From NCBI GenBank assembly GCA_027730465.1, contig JAQCGQ010000058.1, positions 1-5,450 on the forward strand: a stretch of 5,450 nt of DNA, read 5' to 3'. The DNA comes from Actinomycetota bacterium. Lineage in GTDB: Bacteria; Actinomycetota; Actinomycetes; Nanopelagicales; Nanopelagicaceae. Below, piece by piece: positions 1 through 5,450 of this stretch. The position numbers and the translations under genes are program-made. Every line of letters begins with the position of its first letter. Position 1 is the first letter of the stretch. The notes below the pieces were generated by a model that was given only the letters and a program-made list of their open reading frames with translations, was not told the origin of the DNA and did no database searches.

Positions 1-894
1 ATTGGAACCCCTCGTGATTTTAAAAAAGAGGGGTTTGAGCCAAAGGATCATGTTGAGATTGGCAAGATTGTTAAGGCAATTGATACTGAACGGGGTGCAA
101 AGGTAGCTGGCGCTCGTTCTTACTATTTAACAGGACCAGGTGCACTCCTTGAGTTGGCATTAGTTAATTACGCAATCTCATTAGCGGTTAAGGCCGGATT
201 TATCCCAATGATTCCTCCTGTGTTAGTTAAGCCTGCTGCAATGGAGGGAACTGGATTTTTAGGTCAAGCTGCTGAAAATGTTTACCACTTAAAAGAGGAT
301 GAGCTTTATTTAGTTGGCACCTCCGAGGTGCCACTTGCTGCATTTCATATGGATGAGATCTTAGAGACGCTACCAATTAGATACGCAGGGTACTCACCAT
401 GTTTTAGAAGAGAGGCGGGCAGTTACGGCAAAGATACCCGCGGCATTATTCGTGTGCACCAATTTGAAAAGGTTGAGATGTTTACATTTTGCAAACCAGA
501 GGATGCGCAAGAAGAACACAAAAAGTTACTTGCTTGGGAGAGAGAGTTTTTTGATTCACTTGAGATTCCATACCGAGTAATTGATGTGGCAAGTGGTGAT
601 TTAGGAGCAAGTGCGGTTAGAAAGTTTGATATTGAAGCTTGGATTCCAACACAGCAGGCATACCGTGAGGTCACCAGCACCTCAAACTGCACCCAGTTTC
701 AAGCGCGCCGCTTAAATATTAGATACAAAGATGAGAAGGGCACAAAACCAGTCGCCACCTTAAATGGCACATTAGTCGCTGTTCCTAGAACAATTGTTGC
801 AATACTAGAAAATCATCAGCAAAAAGATGGCTCAGTAAAGGTGCCAAAGGCCTTAATTCCATTTCTTGGAATGGATACTCTGGTTGCCACGTGA
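1..894 (+). CDS. serS: Seryl-tRNA synthetase, C-terminal catalytic part (5' end cut by window)
   Basis: Class II aminoacyl-tRNA synthetase that charges tRNA-Ser (and tRNA-Sec where present) with serine in the cytoplasm. The frame is open from base 1, so the gene starts upstream. The window holds 297 codons against about 420-430 for the family, so the N-terminal coiled-coil arm that grips the tRNA-Ser variable arm is mostly outside. Visible in window residue numbers: the GTSEVPLA serine-pocket segment near 106-112, motif 2 [14 protein letters not shown] at about 135-148, the [12 protein letters not shown] segment near 226-237, and motif 3 ([11 protein letters not shown], about 254-264) with its class II arginine. 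The ending [18 protein letters not shown] is the usual SerRS C-terminus. Wording is closest to actinobacterial SerRS. An in-frame TTG at 154 is internal and not a start. The stop overlaps the next gene by four bases (GTGA), implying co-transcription and translational coupling. A tRNA-Ser lies about 4.5 kb downstream. Confidence 0.97.
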   Translation: MGTPRDFKKEGFEPKDHVEIGKIVKAIDTERGAKVAGARSYYLTGPGALLELALVNYAISLAVKAGFIPMIPPVLVKPAAMEGTGFLGQAAENVYHLKEDELYLVGTSEVPLAAFHMDEILETLPIRYAGYSPCFRREAGSYGKDTRGIIRVHQFEKVEMFTFCKPEDAQEEHKKLLAWEREFFDSLEIPYRVIDVASGDLGASAVRKFDIEAWIPTQQAYREVTSTSNCTQFQARRLNIRYKDEKGTKPVATLNGTLVAVPRTIVAILENHQQKDGSVKVPKALIPFLGMDTLVAT

Positions 895-1724
895 GTGTTT
901 TAAAAACAGTCACCGGCAGACGTCCTAAGTTAATCGGCACAGATTTAGATGGCACCATCGTTGCCAACCACGGCTTTATCTCAGAGCGCACCAAGATCGC
1001 ATTTACTGCCGCACATGCTGCTGGTATTCACATCTACTTTGTAACGGGGCGTCCTATCAGGTGGATGGTTGAGATCAAAGAGAACTTTAACTTTGGCTTA
1101 GGTATTTGTGGCAATGGTGCGATGTTGTATGACTTTATAAAGCAAGAAATACTGGAGGAGTGGTTGTTCTCAGTTGAAGCACAACTTGAAACAGTTAAGC
1201 GATTACGCAAAGTAATTCCTTCAGTTACATTTGCAGTTGAGGTAAATCAACAGTTTCACCGGGAGAAGGCTTATGTGCCAAGGTGGGATATTGGCGCAGA
1301 TAATGTTGGGGTTGAAATGATTGAAGAGATTATTATTGCTCCAGCTTTAAAAATATTAGCAAGATGTCAAAATGGTGAGTACTCATCTGATCAGATGTTA
1401 GCAATTGCAACAAAAGAGCTATCTGGGATTGCCACAGTTACCCACTCCAACTCAACTGATTCGCTCCTTGAAATATCAGCAGATGGTGTTAGCAAGGGTG
1501 CAACCTTGGCAAGGATGGCAGGCCGATTAGGACTAAGCGCTGATGATTGTGTGACATTTGGTGATAATCCAAATGATTTTTCTATGCTCTCTTGGGCAGG
1601 CAGATCATGGGCGATGGCAGATGGACATCCTGATCTACTCAAATATGCAAAGTTTCAAACTGATGCGCATCAAGAAGATGGTGTGGCAAAAGTGATTGAA
1701 ATGTTTCTAAACCTTCCCGAGTGA
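891..1724 (+). CDS. Cof-type HAD-IIB family hydrolase (phosphatase)
   Basis: Predicted cytoplasmic Mg-dependent phosphatase of the haloacid dehalogenase superfamily, subclass IIB (Cof/YidA-like), 277 aa, the normal length. Motif I is DLDGT with Asp18 (nucleophile) and Asp20 (acid/base). Motif II is FVTGRP with Thr52. Motif III is the Lys202 of VSKGATLA. Motif IV is GDNPND at 224-229 with metal-binding Asp225 and Asp229. The roughly 85-190 stretch between motifs II and III fits the C2 cap that sets substrate choice. All catalytic residues are present, so it should be active, but the substrate (a sugar phosphate or another small phosphate ester) cannot be told from sequence. The GTG start at 891 shares four bases with the serS stop and puts motif I at a normal distance from the N-terminus; no good Shine-Dalgarno is seen, as expected for a coupled start. 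It probably belongs to the serS operon rather than to the sugar genes that follow after a 163-base gap. Confidence 0.93.
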   Translation: MSVLKTVTGRRPKLIGTDLDGTIVANHGFISERTKIAFTAAHAAGIHIYFVTGRPIRWMVEIKENFNFGLGICGNGAMLYDFIKQEILEEWLFSVEAQLETVKRLRKVIPSVTFAVEVNQQFHREKAYVPRWDIGADNVGVEMIEEIIIAPALKILARCQNGEYSSDQMLAIATKELSGIATVTHSNSTDSLLEISADGVSKGATLARMAGRLGLSADDCVTFGDNPNDFSMLSWAGRSWAMADGHPDLLKYAKFQTDAHQEDGVAKVIEMFLNLPE

Positions 1725-1887
1725 TTTACTATGAAACTTAATATACTTTAAATTCCTTTAAGTCTAGAGTTGTTTATTGATTGCGTGAGGTTTTTTTGAT
1801 TAAATTCAAGGTGTATGTTTTTCTATTTTCTAAACTTAGCACCTGTTAAATTATAACCAGGGTTAGAATTTATGTTAGGCTATTACG
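1725..1887 (+). promoter_or_regulatory. Intergenic region with probable promoter for the sugar operon
   Basis: This 163-base AT-rich gap separates the serS-HAD pair from the sugar genes. Two sequences resemble a -10 box, each matching TATAAT at five of six bases: TATAAC at 1852-1857 (start near 1864, leader of about 24 bases) and TAGAAT at 1864-1869 (start near 1876, leader of about 12 bases). Neither has a convincing -35 box at 16-18 bases. A run of seven T at 1791-1797 has no strong stem in front of it, so a terminator for the HAD gene is not supported. The only Shine-Dalgarno-like bases before the GTG at 1888 are TAGG at 1876-1879. That a promoter lies here is inferred mainly from gene layout; which -10 is used is uncertain. 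Confidence 0.4.
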
Positions 1888-2466
1888 GTGAAACTGTTAG
1901 ATGAACCCATTCCTGGCTTAAAAGTTTTTGAAGCGGTTCGAAAAGGCGACCAGCGCGGATTTTTCGTGGAGCTATTCAAAGCGTCTCTTTTTAAAAATCT
2001 AGGTATACCTCATAACTTTGTCCAGTTAAATGAAAGTCAATCTATTGGTAGCGTTAGAAGAGGTATGCACTTTCAATGGGATCCACCCATGGCAAAAGTT
2101 GCGAGGATTTCTAGAGGGTCCGCCCGCCTGGTGGCCATTGATCTTAGGATGGATTCTCCATTCTATGGAACTAGTCATTTTATAGATTTAACTGAAGACG
2201 ATTCAATTTGGTATTACGGTGAATACGGATTCGCTAGAGGATTTGAAACTAGTAGTGGCATAAATCATTTACAATATCTGGTCACTGGCGAGTACAACGC
2301 ACTAGGTGAAGGCGGAGTATCTACATTCGATACTTCACTGGAAGATTGCTGGAAATCAGTTTCTCCAATTATTTCTCAAAGGGATCTTAATCTTCCCTCA
2401 ATTCAACAATGGGCTACCATGTCTCAATCTAAACACTTGAAAATGGAAGTTAAACCTTCAAAATGA
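1888..2466 (+). CDS. RmlC/RfbC-like NDP-4-keto-6-deoxysugar 3,5-epimerase (cupin)
   Basis: A 192-aa protein of the dTDP-4-dehydrorhamnose 3,5-epimerase family (usual length about 180-200). Such enzymes epimerise C3 and/or C5 of a 4-keto sugar nucleotide in the cytoplasm. Family landmarks in order: DQRGFFVELF (21-30), FVQLNESQS (44-52), RRGMHFQ (57-63), VAIDLRMDSPFYG (82-94), YGFARGF (113-119), YLVTGEYN (130-137) and ISQRD (162-166). By comparison with characterised RmlC, the catalytic His is His61, its Asp partner is Asp166, the substrate-binding Lys is Lys70 and the key tyrosines are Tyr130 and Tyr136, all kept. The family's usual GFAHGF reads GFARGF here (Arg117), so specificity or mode of action may differ from true RmlC. 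The GTG start at 1888 gives the normal N-terminus; its ribosome site is weak. The stop overlaps the next ATG by four bases (ATGA). No rmlA or rmlB is seen nearby, so a rhamnose role is not assured and I give no symbol. Confidence 0.88.
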   Translation: MKLLDEPIPGLKVFEAVRKGDQRGFFVELFKASLFKNLGIPHNFVQLNESQSIGSVRRGMHFQWDPPMAKVARISRGSARLVAIDLRMDSPFYGTSHFIDLTEDDSIWYYGEYGFARGFETSSGINHLQYLVTGEYNALGEGGVSTFDTSLEDCWKSVSPIISQRDLNLPSIQQWATMSQSKHLKMEVKPSK

Positions 2467-3434
2467 CAGAGCAGAAGAAAGTCCTTGTAATTGGTGGCGC
2501 AGGTTATGTAGGGTCTAGGCTCGTAGCACATTTAAGTCAAAACAAATTTAAAACTGAGGTATTTGATACTTTCTGGTTTGGGAACTTTTTGCCAAACCAC
2601 GTAAAAATTAAAAAAATTGATGCTCTTAACTTAACGGAAGAAGAACTATTAGGATTCGAAAGCGTTATTTTCTTGGCTGGTGTTTCAAATGATCCAATGG
2701 CAGAATTTAGTCCTCGTTTGAATTTCATTGGTAATTTATCTACGCCTATTCATGTTGCACTAATGTGCAAACGGGTAGGAGTCAAAAGATTTGTATTCGC
2801 AAGTAGTTGCTCTGTATATGGATATACCCCAAACCAAAACATGACAGAACAAGATAATGCATTAACTGAAACACCATACGGTTTATCCAAACTTGCAAGC
2901 GAAAAAGCACTAATGAATTTAGCTAGTAACAATTTTTCAGTAATTTGTTTACGTAAAGGGACAATTTCTGGCTATTCTCCTCGCCTTCGTTTCGACCTTC
3001 TTTTGAATACAATGTACAAGTCAGCTTTTACGACCGGAGTAATTCAGGTAAATGATGGAGAAGTATGGCGACCCCTTTTAGGGATTTCCGATGCTATTAA
3101 TGCTTACACCATTGTTCTACAGCTTGAAGATGGAGTCAGCGGTGTATATAACATTGCGTCGGGTAACTATACAATTGGTGAACTTGCTTTAAATACTCAA
3201 CAATTTTTTTTAGAAACTTTTAAAAAAAGAGTCAGTATCAGGCACAATGGGTTTAGTGATATTCGGAATTATCGCGTGGACCTGGCAAAATCAAAAACCG
3301 AAATAAATTTTGCGCCTGTTGATAATCCATTTTCTATATTATCAGAACTACAAATTGGCACAAAAGATATTAAAGATTATGACTTTGCGGGCTATTATAA
3401 CATTAAAGTTTTTAAAAATCTGGATTTAAAGTGA
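2463..3434 (+). CDS. NAD-dependent epimerase/dehydratase, extended SDR family
   Basis: A 323-aa extended short-chain dehydrogenase/reductase acting on a sugar nucleotide. The N-terminal Rossmann glycine motif is GGAGYVGS (Gly11, Gly14, Gly17, with Gly12 also present). LAGVSNDP lies at 71-78. The active site shows SSCSVYG (114-120; Ser115 aligns with the GalE catalytic serine) and YGLSK with Tyr139 and Lys143. A later block, GYSPRLRFDLLLN (about 170-182), followed by VWRPLLGISDA, matches a branch of GalE/WcaG-like enzymes that usually carry SPRMRFDLVVN and RP-VHV-D. The exact reaction (C4 epimerisation, 4-keto reduction or dehydration) cannot be decided. It starts within the stop of the RmlC-like gene (ATGA) and ends by overlapping the next GTG (GTGA), so three genes are translated in series. 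GGAAG at 2445-2449 is the only Shine-Dalgarno-like stretch upstream and is rather far away. Runs of eight T (3204-3211) and seven A (3222-3228) near the 3' third are odd for a coding region. Confidence 0.88.
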   Translation: MTEQKKVLVIGGAGYVGSRLVAHLSQNKFKTEVFDTFWFGNFLPNHVKIKKIDALNLTEEELLGFESVIFLAGVSNDPMAEFSPRLNFIGNLSTPIHVALMCKRVGVKRFVFASSCSVYGYTPNQNMTEQDNALTETPYGLSKLASEKALMNLASNNFSVICLRKGTISGYSPRLRFDLLLNTMYKSAFTTGVIQVNDGEVWRPLLGISDAINAYTIVLQLEDGVSGVYNIASGNYTIGELALNTQQFFLETFKKRVSIRHNGFSDIRNYRVDLAKSKTEINFAPVDNPFSILSELQIGTKDIKDYDFAGYYNIKVFKNLDLK

Positions 3435-4306
3435 AACATCTAGGTTTAGTAATAGGTGCAGCAGGGATGCTGGGAACGGATATTGTAAGGAACTTTAGAA
3501 AATTGGGCTATACAGTTTTAAGTCCAACTAGAGGCGAAATAGATATTAGTAACGCGAGTTCGCTACAGAAATTTATTACTGAATACCGTCCACAATGGGT
3601 AATCAATTGTGCAGCTAAACATGATCTGGAGTTTTGTGAAAAAAACTTAAACACAGCAATAGAGATAAACGCAAATGCCGTGAATACACTTGCCCAAATT
3701 TGTGCAAAAATTAACTCTTATTTAATTCATATATCTACTGATTATGTATTTGATGGAGCAAAAGGACAACCGTATCTAGAAACTGATGAACCAAATCCAT
3801 TGAATAATTATGGTGTAACTAAATTAATGGGCGAGAATTTTGTACTAGAAAAAAATGGAAATGCTTTGATACTACGCGTAGCCGCACTATTTGGGTCATC
3901 AATTTCGAGGGATAAAGGCTTACACTGTTTTGTCGATCGGATGCGCCAAAAATTAATATTGGGTGAAAAACTTACAGTAAATAAAAAGCAAAATATGTCT
4001 CCAACTAGCACCATCGAAATAGCTAATCAACTGATTAGTTTAGTTAGAGAGCAACCCACAGGAATTGTGCATTGTGTGAATAATGGATTCACAAATTATT
4101 ATGATTTGACATATCAGATTGCAAGATATTTAAATTTCACTCCGAGTAGGATTAGGACACAAATAATTCAAGGCGAGACAACAAATTGGGTACGACGTCC
4201 CTTAAATTCTGCGTTAGAGAATAGAAGATTGAATGAATTGAATTTGAATTCAATGCAAGATTGGGAAATTGCCCTGCACGAATACTTAAAAGTGAATACA
4301 CTTTAA
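3431..4306 (+). CDS. RmlD/RfbD-like dTDP-4-dehydrorhamnose reductase family protein
   Basis: A 291-aa SDR of the RmlD_sub_bind family (usual length about 280-300), which reduces the C4 keto group of an NDP-4-keto-6-deoxysugar using NAD(P)H. Visible are the nucleotide-binding GAAGMLG (9-15), INCAAKHDLEFCE (58-70, matching the usual AAYT-VD-AE region but altered), STDYVFDG (102-109, Thr103), and NPLNNYGVTKLMGE (122-135). Tyr127 and Lys131 with Thr103 form the catalytic triad, at the numbering expected from Salmonella RmlD (104/128/132). The C-terminal RRPLNSALENRRL matches the RP-NS-L block of the family. The GTG start at 3431 overlaps the preceding stop (GTGA) and places the glycine motif right at the N-terminus; no Shine-Dalgarno is seen. 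As last gene of the three-gene set it would carry out the final reduction after the upstream epimerases. The sugar is unknown because rmlA and rmlB are not in the window. Confidence 0.9.
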   Translation: MKHLGLVIGAAGMLGTDIVRNFRKLGYTVLSPTRGEIDISNASSLQKFITEYRPQWVINCAAKHDLEFCEKNLNTAIEINANAVNTLAQICAKINSYLIHISTDYVFDGAKGQPYLETDEPNPLNNYGVTKLMGENFVLEKNGNALILRVAALFGSSISRDKGLHCFVDRMRQKLILGEKLTVNKKQNMSPTSTIEIANQLISLVREQPTGIVHCVNNGFTNYYDLTYQIARYLNFTPSRIRTQIIQGETTNWVRRPLNSALENRRLNELNLNSMQDWEIALHEYLKVNTL

Positions 4307-4314
4307 CTGTTTTT
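4286..4314 (+). terminator. Possible weak Rho-independent terminator over the reductase stop codon
   Basis: TTAAAAGTG (4286-4294) pairs with CACTTTAA (4299-4306) around the four-base loop AATA, with one bulged A. This gives three A-T, three GTG/CAC and two further A-T pairs. After CTG comes a run of five T (4310-4314). The stem is AU-rich and the T-run short and set back by three bases, so termination would be partial at best. Its position exactly at the end of the three-gene set, and just before a separate promoter, supports the reading. Confidence 0.4.
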
Positions 4315-4327
4315 GCTAGTCAAGAAT

Positions 4328-4355
4328 TTGAAGGTGATAAATACTGGGGTATACT
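4328..4355 (+). promoter_or_regulatory. Promoter for the glycosyltransferase, likely giving a leaderless mRNA
   Basis: TTGAAG at 4328-4333 (four of six to TTGACA), a 16-base spacer, then TATACT at 4350-4355 (five of six to TATAAT). Counting seven bases past the -10 box puts the transcription start on the A of the ATG at 4362. No Shine-Dalgarno lies within usual reach of that ATG; the only purine stretch is GGGG at 4346-4349, twelve bases off. Leaderless mRNAs are common in Actinobacteria, so promoter and start codon support each other. Confidence 0.6.
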
Positions 4356-4361
4356 ATTTAA

Positions 4362-5273
4362 ATGTCAATGCTAGTAAAAATAAGAGGCAAAATCTATTTC
4401 TTAATTTTGCAATTTCTTCTGCAGTCAATAAAATTTCTTCGCTCTAACAGGAGTAATTCTGAGATGATAGAAAAATTAGACAAACTTGATAAACCTCAAA
4501 GAGATTTTGACGCTCCAGAGTATGATTTTTCGATAATAATTGTGACATTTGAATCTCGATTTTTTGAGTATGCTTTACCTCTTGTTAAAAACTTACGGAC
4601 CGATGTAGACACACCGATTTTTATTTTGATTAATGGTAATTATGCAAAAGCAAATAGAAATTCTAAACTTCAGATATTTCTCAAAGAGCTATCAAATTTT
4701 GATAATATTTATCCTATCGCATTTGCGTCATTTAGAGGCTGCGCTGAACTCTGGAACACCGGCATTGTAAATAGTGACTCTGAATACTATTTGATTCTTA
4801 ATGATGATGTTACTGTGTATCCAAATTCCATTATAATTCGCTTAAACATGCTTGGCGATCTACTAATGAAGCATGGGTTAGTAACGATCAATCATTCTTT
4901 TAGCTATTTTGGTATTTCTCGCAAATGTATTGATGAAGTTGGCTTTTTTGATGAACATTTTATAGGGATGGGTGAAGAAGACCGAGACTACGCTTACAGG
5001 TTTGAGTCTTTATATAGCAGGAAACATGGTAATCTGTCCACATCTTCATTTGTTCATTTTGGAGACGAATCTGCCGATCAAAGTATTAAAAAAATTCCTA
5101 AAAATAAGCGAAGCTTATTCAATCTTGAGCATTACGAGAAGATCTATACTTCAGATTTGAGTGGCAAAATTCAAGGTGTATATGAGAAACCAATGAGGCG
5201 TACACAAGATTTTAGAAACCCAAGACCAATTTGGAAGTTTAGAATTTCTAATTATAAAAATTTATCAGAATAG
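4362..5273 (+). CDS. GT-A fold glycosyltransferase (GT2-like)
   Basis: A 303-aa glycosyltransferase predicted to add a sugar from a nucleotide donor to a surface glycan or lipid-linked intermediate. Residues 10-26 are a hydrophobic N-terminal stretch (KIYFLILQFLLQSIKFL) followed by basic residues, likely a membrane anchor or monotopic helix holding the enzyme at the inner face. The catalytic domain begins at about 55 with FSIIIVTFESR (first beta strand). The metal/nucleotide DXD-type motif is LILNDDVTVYPNS (144-156, Asp148-Asp149). The acceptor-side motif is GISRKCIDEVGFFDEHF leading to GEEDRDYAYR (204-213), where the acidic cluster supplies the probable base. The tail after about 215 is basic and not recognised. 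Donor and acceptor cannot be predicted. A second in-frame ATG at 4368 is possible, but 4362 coincides with the predicted transcription start. The gene is notably AT-rich compared with serS. It stands 55 bases after the reductase and likely has its own promoter. Confidence 0.85.
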   Translation: MSMLVKIRGKIYFLILQFLLQSIKFLRSNRSNSEMIEKLDKLDKPQRDFDAPEYDFSIIIVTFESRFFEYALPLVKNLRTDVDTPIFILINGNYAKANRNSKLQIFLKELSNFDNIYPIAFASFRGCAELWNTGIVNSDSEYYLILNDDVTVYPNSIIIRLNMLGDLLMKHGLVTINHSFSYFGISRKCIDEVGFFDEHFIGMGEEDRDYAYRFESLYSRKHGNLSTSSFVHFGDESADQSIKKIPKNKRSLFNLEHYEKIYTSDLSGKIQGVYEKPMRRTQDFRNPRPIWKFRISNYKNLSE

Positions 5274-5362
5274 AATTGAAATGGATTATAAATTCTTTCA
5301 GCTCTGCGATTGAACTCACGATTCTGTTGAGAATTTTATTAATAATCGCTAGGTTTGCCCAT
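5274..5362 (+). promoter_or_regulatory. Gap before tRNA-Ser with a possible tRNA promoter
   Basis: An 89-base AT-rich spacer. TTGAGA at 5327-5332 and TAGGTT at 5350-5355 are 17 bases apart. The -35 is decent; the -10 matches TATAAT at only three of six bases, although TAG-type -10 boxes are common in Actinobacteria. The start would fall at about 5362, one base before the mature tRNA 5' end. AATAAT at 5341-5346 is a better -10 by score but has no -35 at a proper distance. An AT-only-loop hairpin at 5272-5296 lacks a T-run and is not called as a terminator. Confidence 0.3.
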
Positions 5363-5448
5363 GGAGGGCTCGCATAGCGGCCGAGTGCACCGGTCTTGAA
5401 AACCGGCAAGGGAAACCTTCGTGGGTTCAAATCCCACGCCCTCCGCCA
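5363..5448 (+). tRNA. tRNA-Ser, anticodon UGA
   Basis: The full class II tRNA cloverleaf can be folded by eye. Acceptor stem GGAGGGC (5363-5369) pairs with GCCCTCC (5438-5444), then discriminator G5445 and an encoded CCA (5446-5448). The D arm runs through GCA...TGC at 5372-5388. The anticodon stem CCGGT (5390-5394) pairs with ACCGG (5402-5406) around the loop CTTGAAA, giving anticodon TGA at 5397-5399, which reads UCA and related serine codons. The long variable arm AAGG-GAAA-CCTT (5408-5419) is the serine identity element recognised by the SerRS coiled coil. The T arm GTGGG (5421-5425) pairs with CCCAC (5433-5437) around TTCAAAT. All stems are perfect or nearly so, so it should be functional. 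It lies just downstream of the sugar module and on the same strand as serS. Confidence 0.98.
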
Positions 5449-5450
5449 AC

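Noticed and set aside
154..894. A 246-codon gene starting at TTG 154
   Set aside because: The frame is open and clearly SerRS-like from base 1 (for example [15 protein letters not shown] before 154), so the TTG is internal.
1745..1797. Terminator after the HAD gene (ACTTTAAA/CCTTTAAGT pairing and the seven-T run at 1791)
   Set aside because: The stem has mismatches after four pairs and lies about 27 bases before the T-run; no GC-rich stem abuts the T-run.
423..4014. Minus-strand ORFs at 423-692, 785-994, 1391-1642, 2537-2728, 2750-2932 and 3808-4014
   Set aside because: All are short, lie opposite well-supported genes and translate to no known motif; they are shadows.
4231..4254. Repeated GAAT units and palindrome TTGAATTCAA as a regulatory site
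   Set aside because: It is inside the reductase gene and is explained by a Leu/Asn/Glu-rich coding stretch.
4972..5160. A 62-codon + strand ORF in a second frame
   Set aside because: It lies inside the glycosyltransferase gene, whose own frame carries the conserved EED motif there.
5272..5300. Terminator after the glycosyltransferase (AGAATT...AATTCT, or alternative TGAAA...TTTCA)
   Set aside because: Stems are only 5-6 AT-rich pairs with a 13-14-base loop and no T-run follows.
5248..5430. Minus-strand 60-codon ORF at the right end
   Set aside because: It runs antisense across the tRNA-Ser gene and has no recognisable protein feature.
5420..5448. att site: tRNA 3' end repeated elsewhere as a mark of integration
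   Set aside because: No second copy of the T-arm/acceptor sequence was found by eye in the window, and there is no integrase gene.
1..5450. CRISPR array, insertion sequence, toxin-antitoxin or riboswitch
   Set aside because: No regularly spaced repeats, transposase motifs, small paired genes or conserved leader folds were seen on either strand.

Overview
The window reads as chromosomal DNA from a moderately low-GC actinobacterium. The strongest clue is the seryl-tRNA synthetase fragment, whose motif 2 and C-terminal motif 3 are worded as in Actinobacteria. It is followed by a HAD phosphatase joined by a 4-base start/stop overlap. The AT-leaning base composition, tight spacing, GTG starts and rarity of Shine-Dalgarno sequences would suit a streamlined freshwater actinobacterium (acI / Nanopelagicales type). 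That placement is inference from style, not from a marker gene.

Layout, all on the + strand: (1) 1-894, the C-terminal 297 codons of serS, cut by the window edge. (2) 891-1724, a Cof-type HAD hydrolase. (3) 1725-1887, an AT-rich gap that probably holds the promoter of the next operon. (4) 1888-4306, three nucleotide-sugar enzymes in a tight operon joined by 4-base overlaps: an RmlC/RfbC-like cupin epimerase, an extended SDR epimerase/dehydratase and an RmlD/RfbD-like reductase. A weak hairpin plus T-run lies over the last stop codon. (5) 4362-5273, a GT-A fold (GT2-like) glycosyltransferase with a promoter placed to start transcription at its own ATG. (6) 5363-5448, tRNA-Ser(UGA) with an encoded CCA end.

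Genes 3 to 6 form a small surface-sugar module. The cupin epimerase and the two SDRs would epimerise and reduce an NDP-sugar intermediate, and the glycosyltransferase would put a sugar onto a cell-surface glycan. The usual first two rhamnose genes (rmlA, rmlB) are not in the window, so the sugar cannot be named. The module lies between housekeeping genes (serS-HAD) and a tRNA gene and is visibly richer in A+T than serS-HAD, which fits a strain-variable polysaccharide cassette. No transposase, integrase, CRISPR array or att-like repeat is visible. I did not find a clearly new system; the points most worth checking are the likely leaderless glycosyltransferase mRNA, the His-to-Arg change in the RmlC-like enzyme, and the cassette position next to tRNA-Ser.
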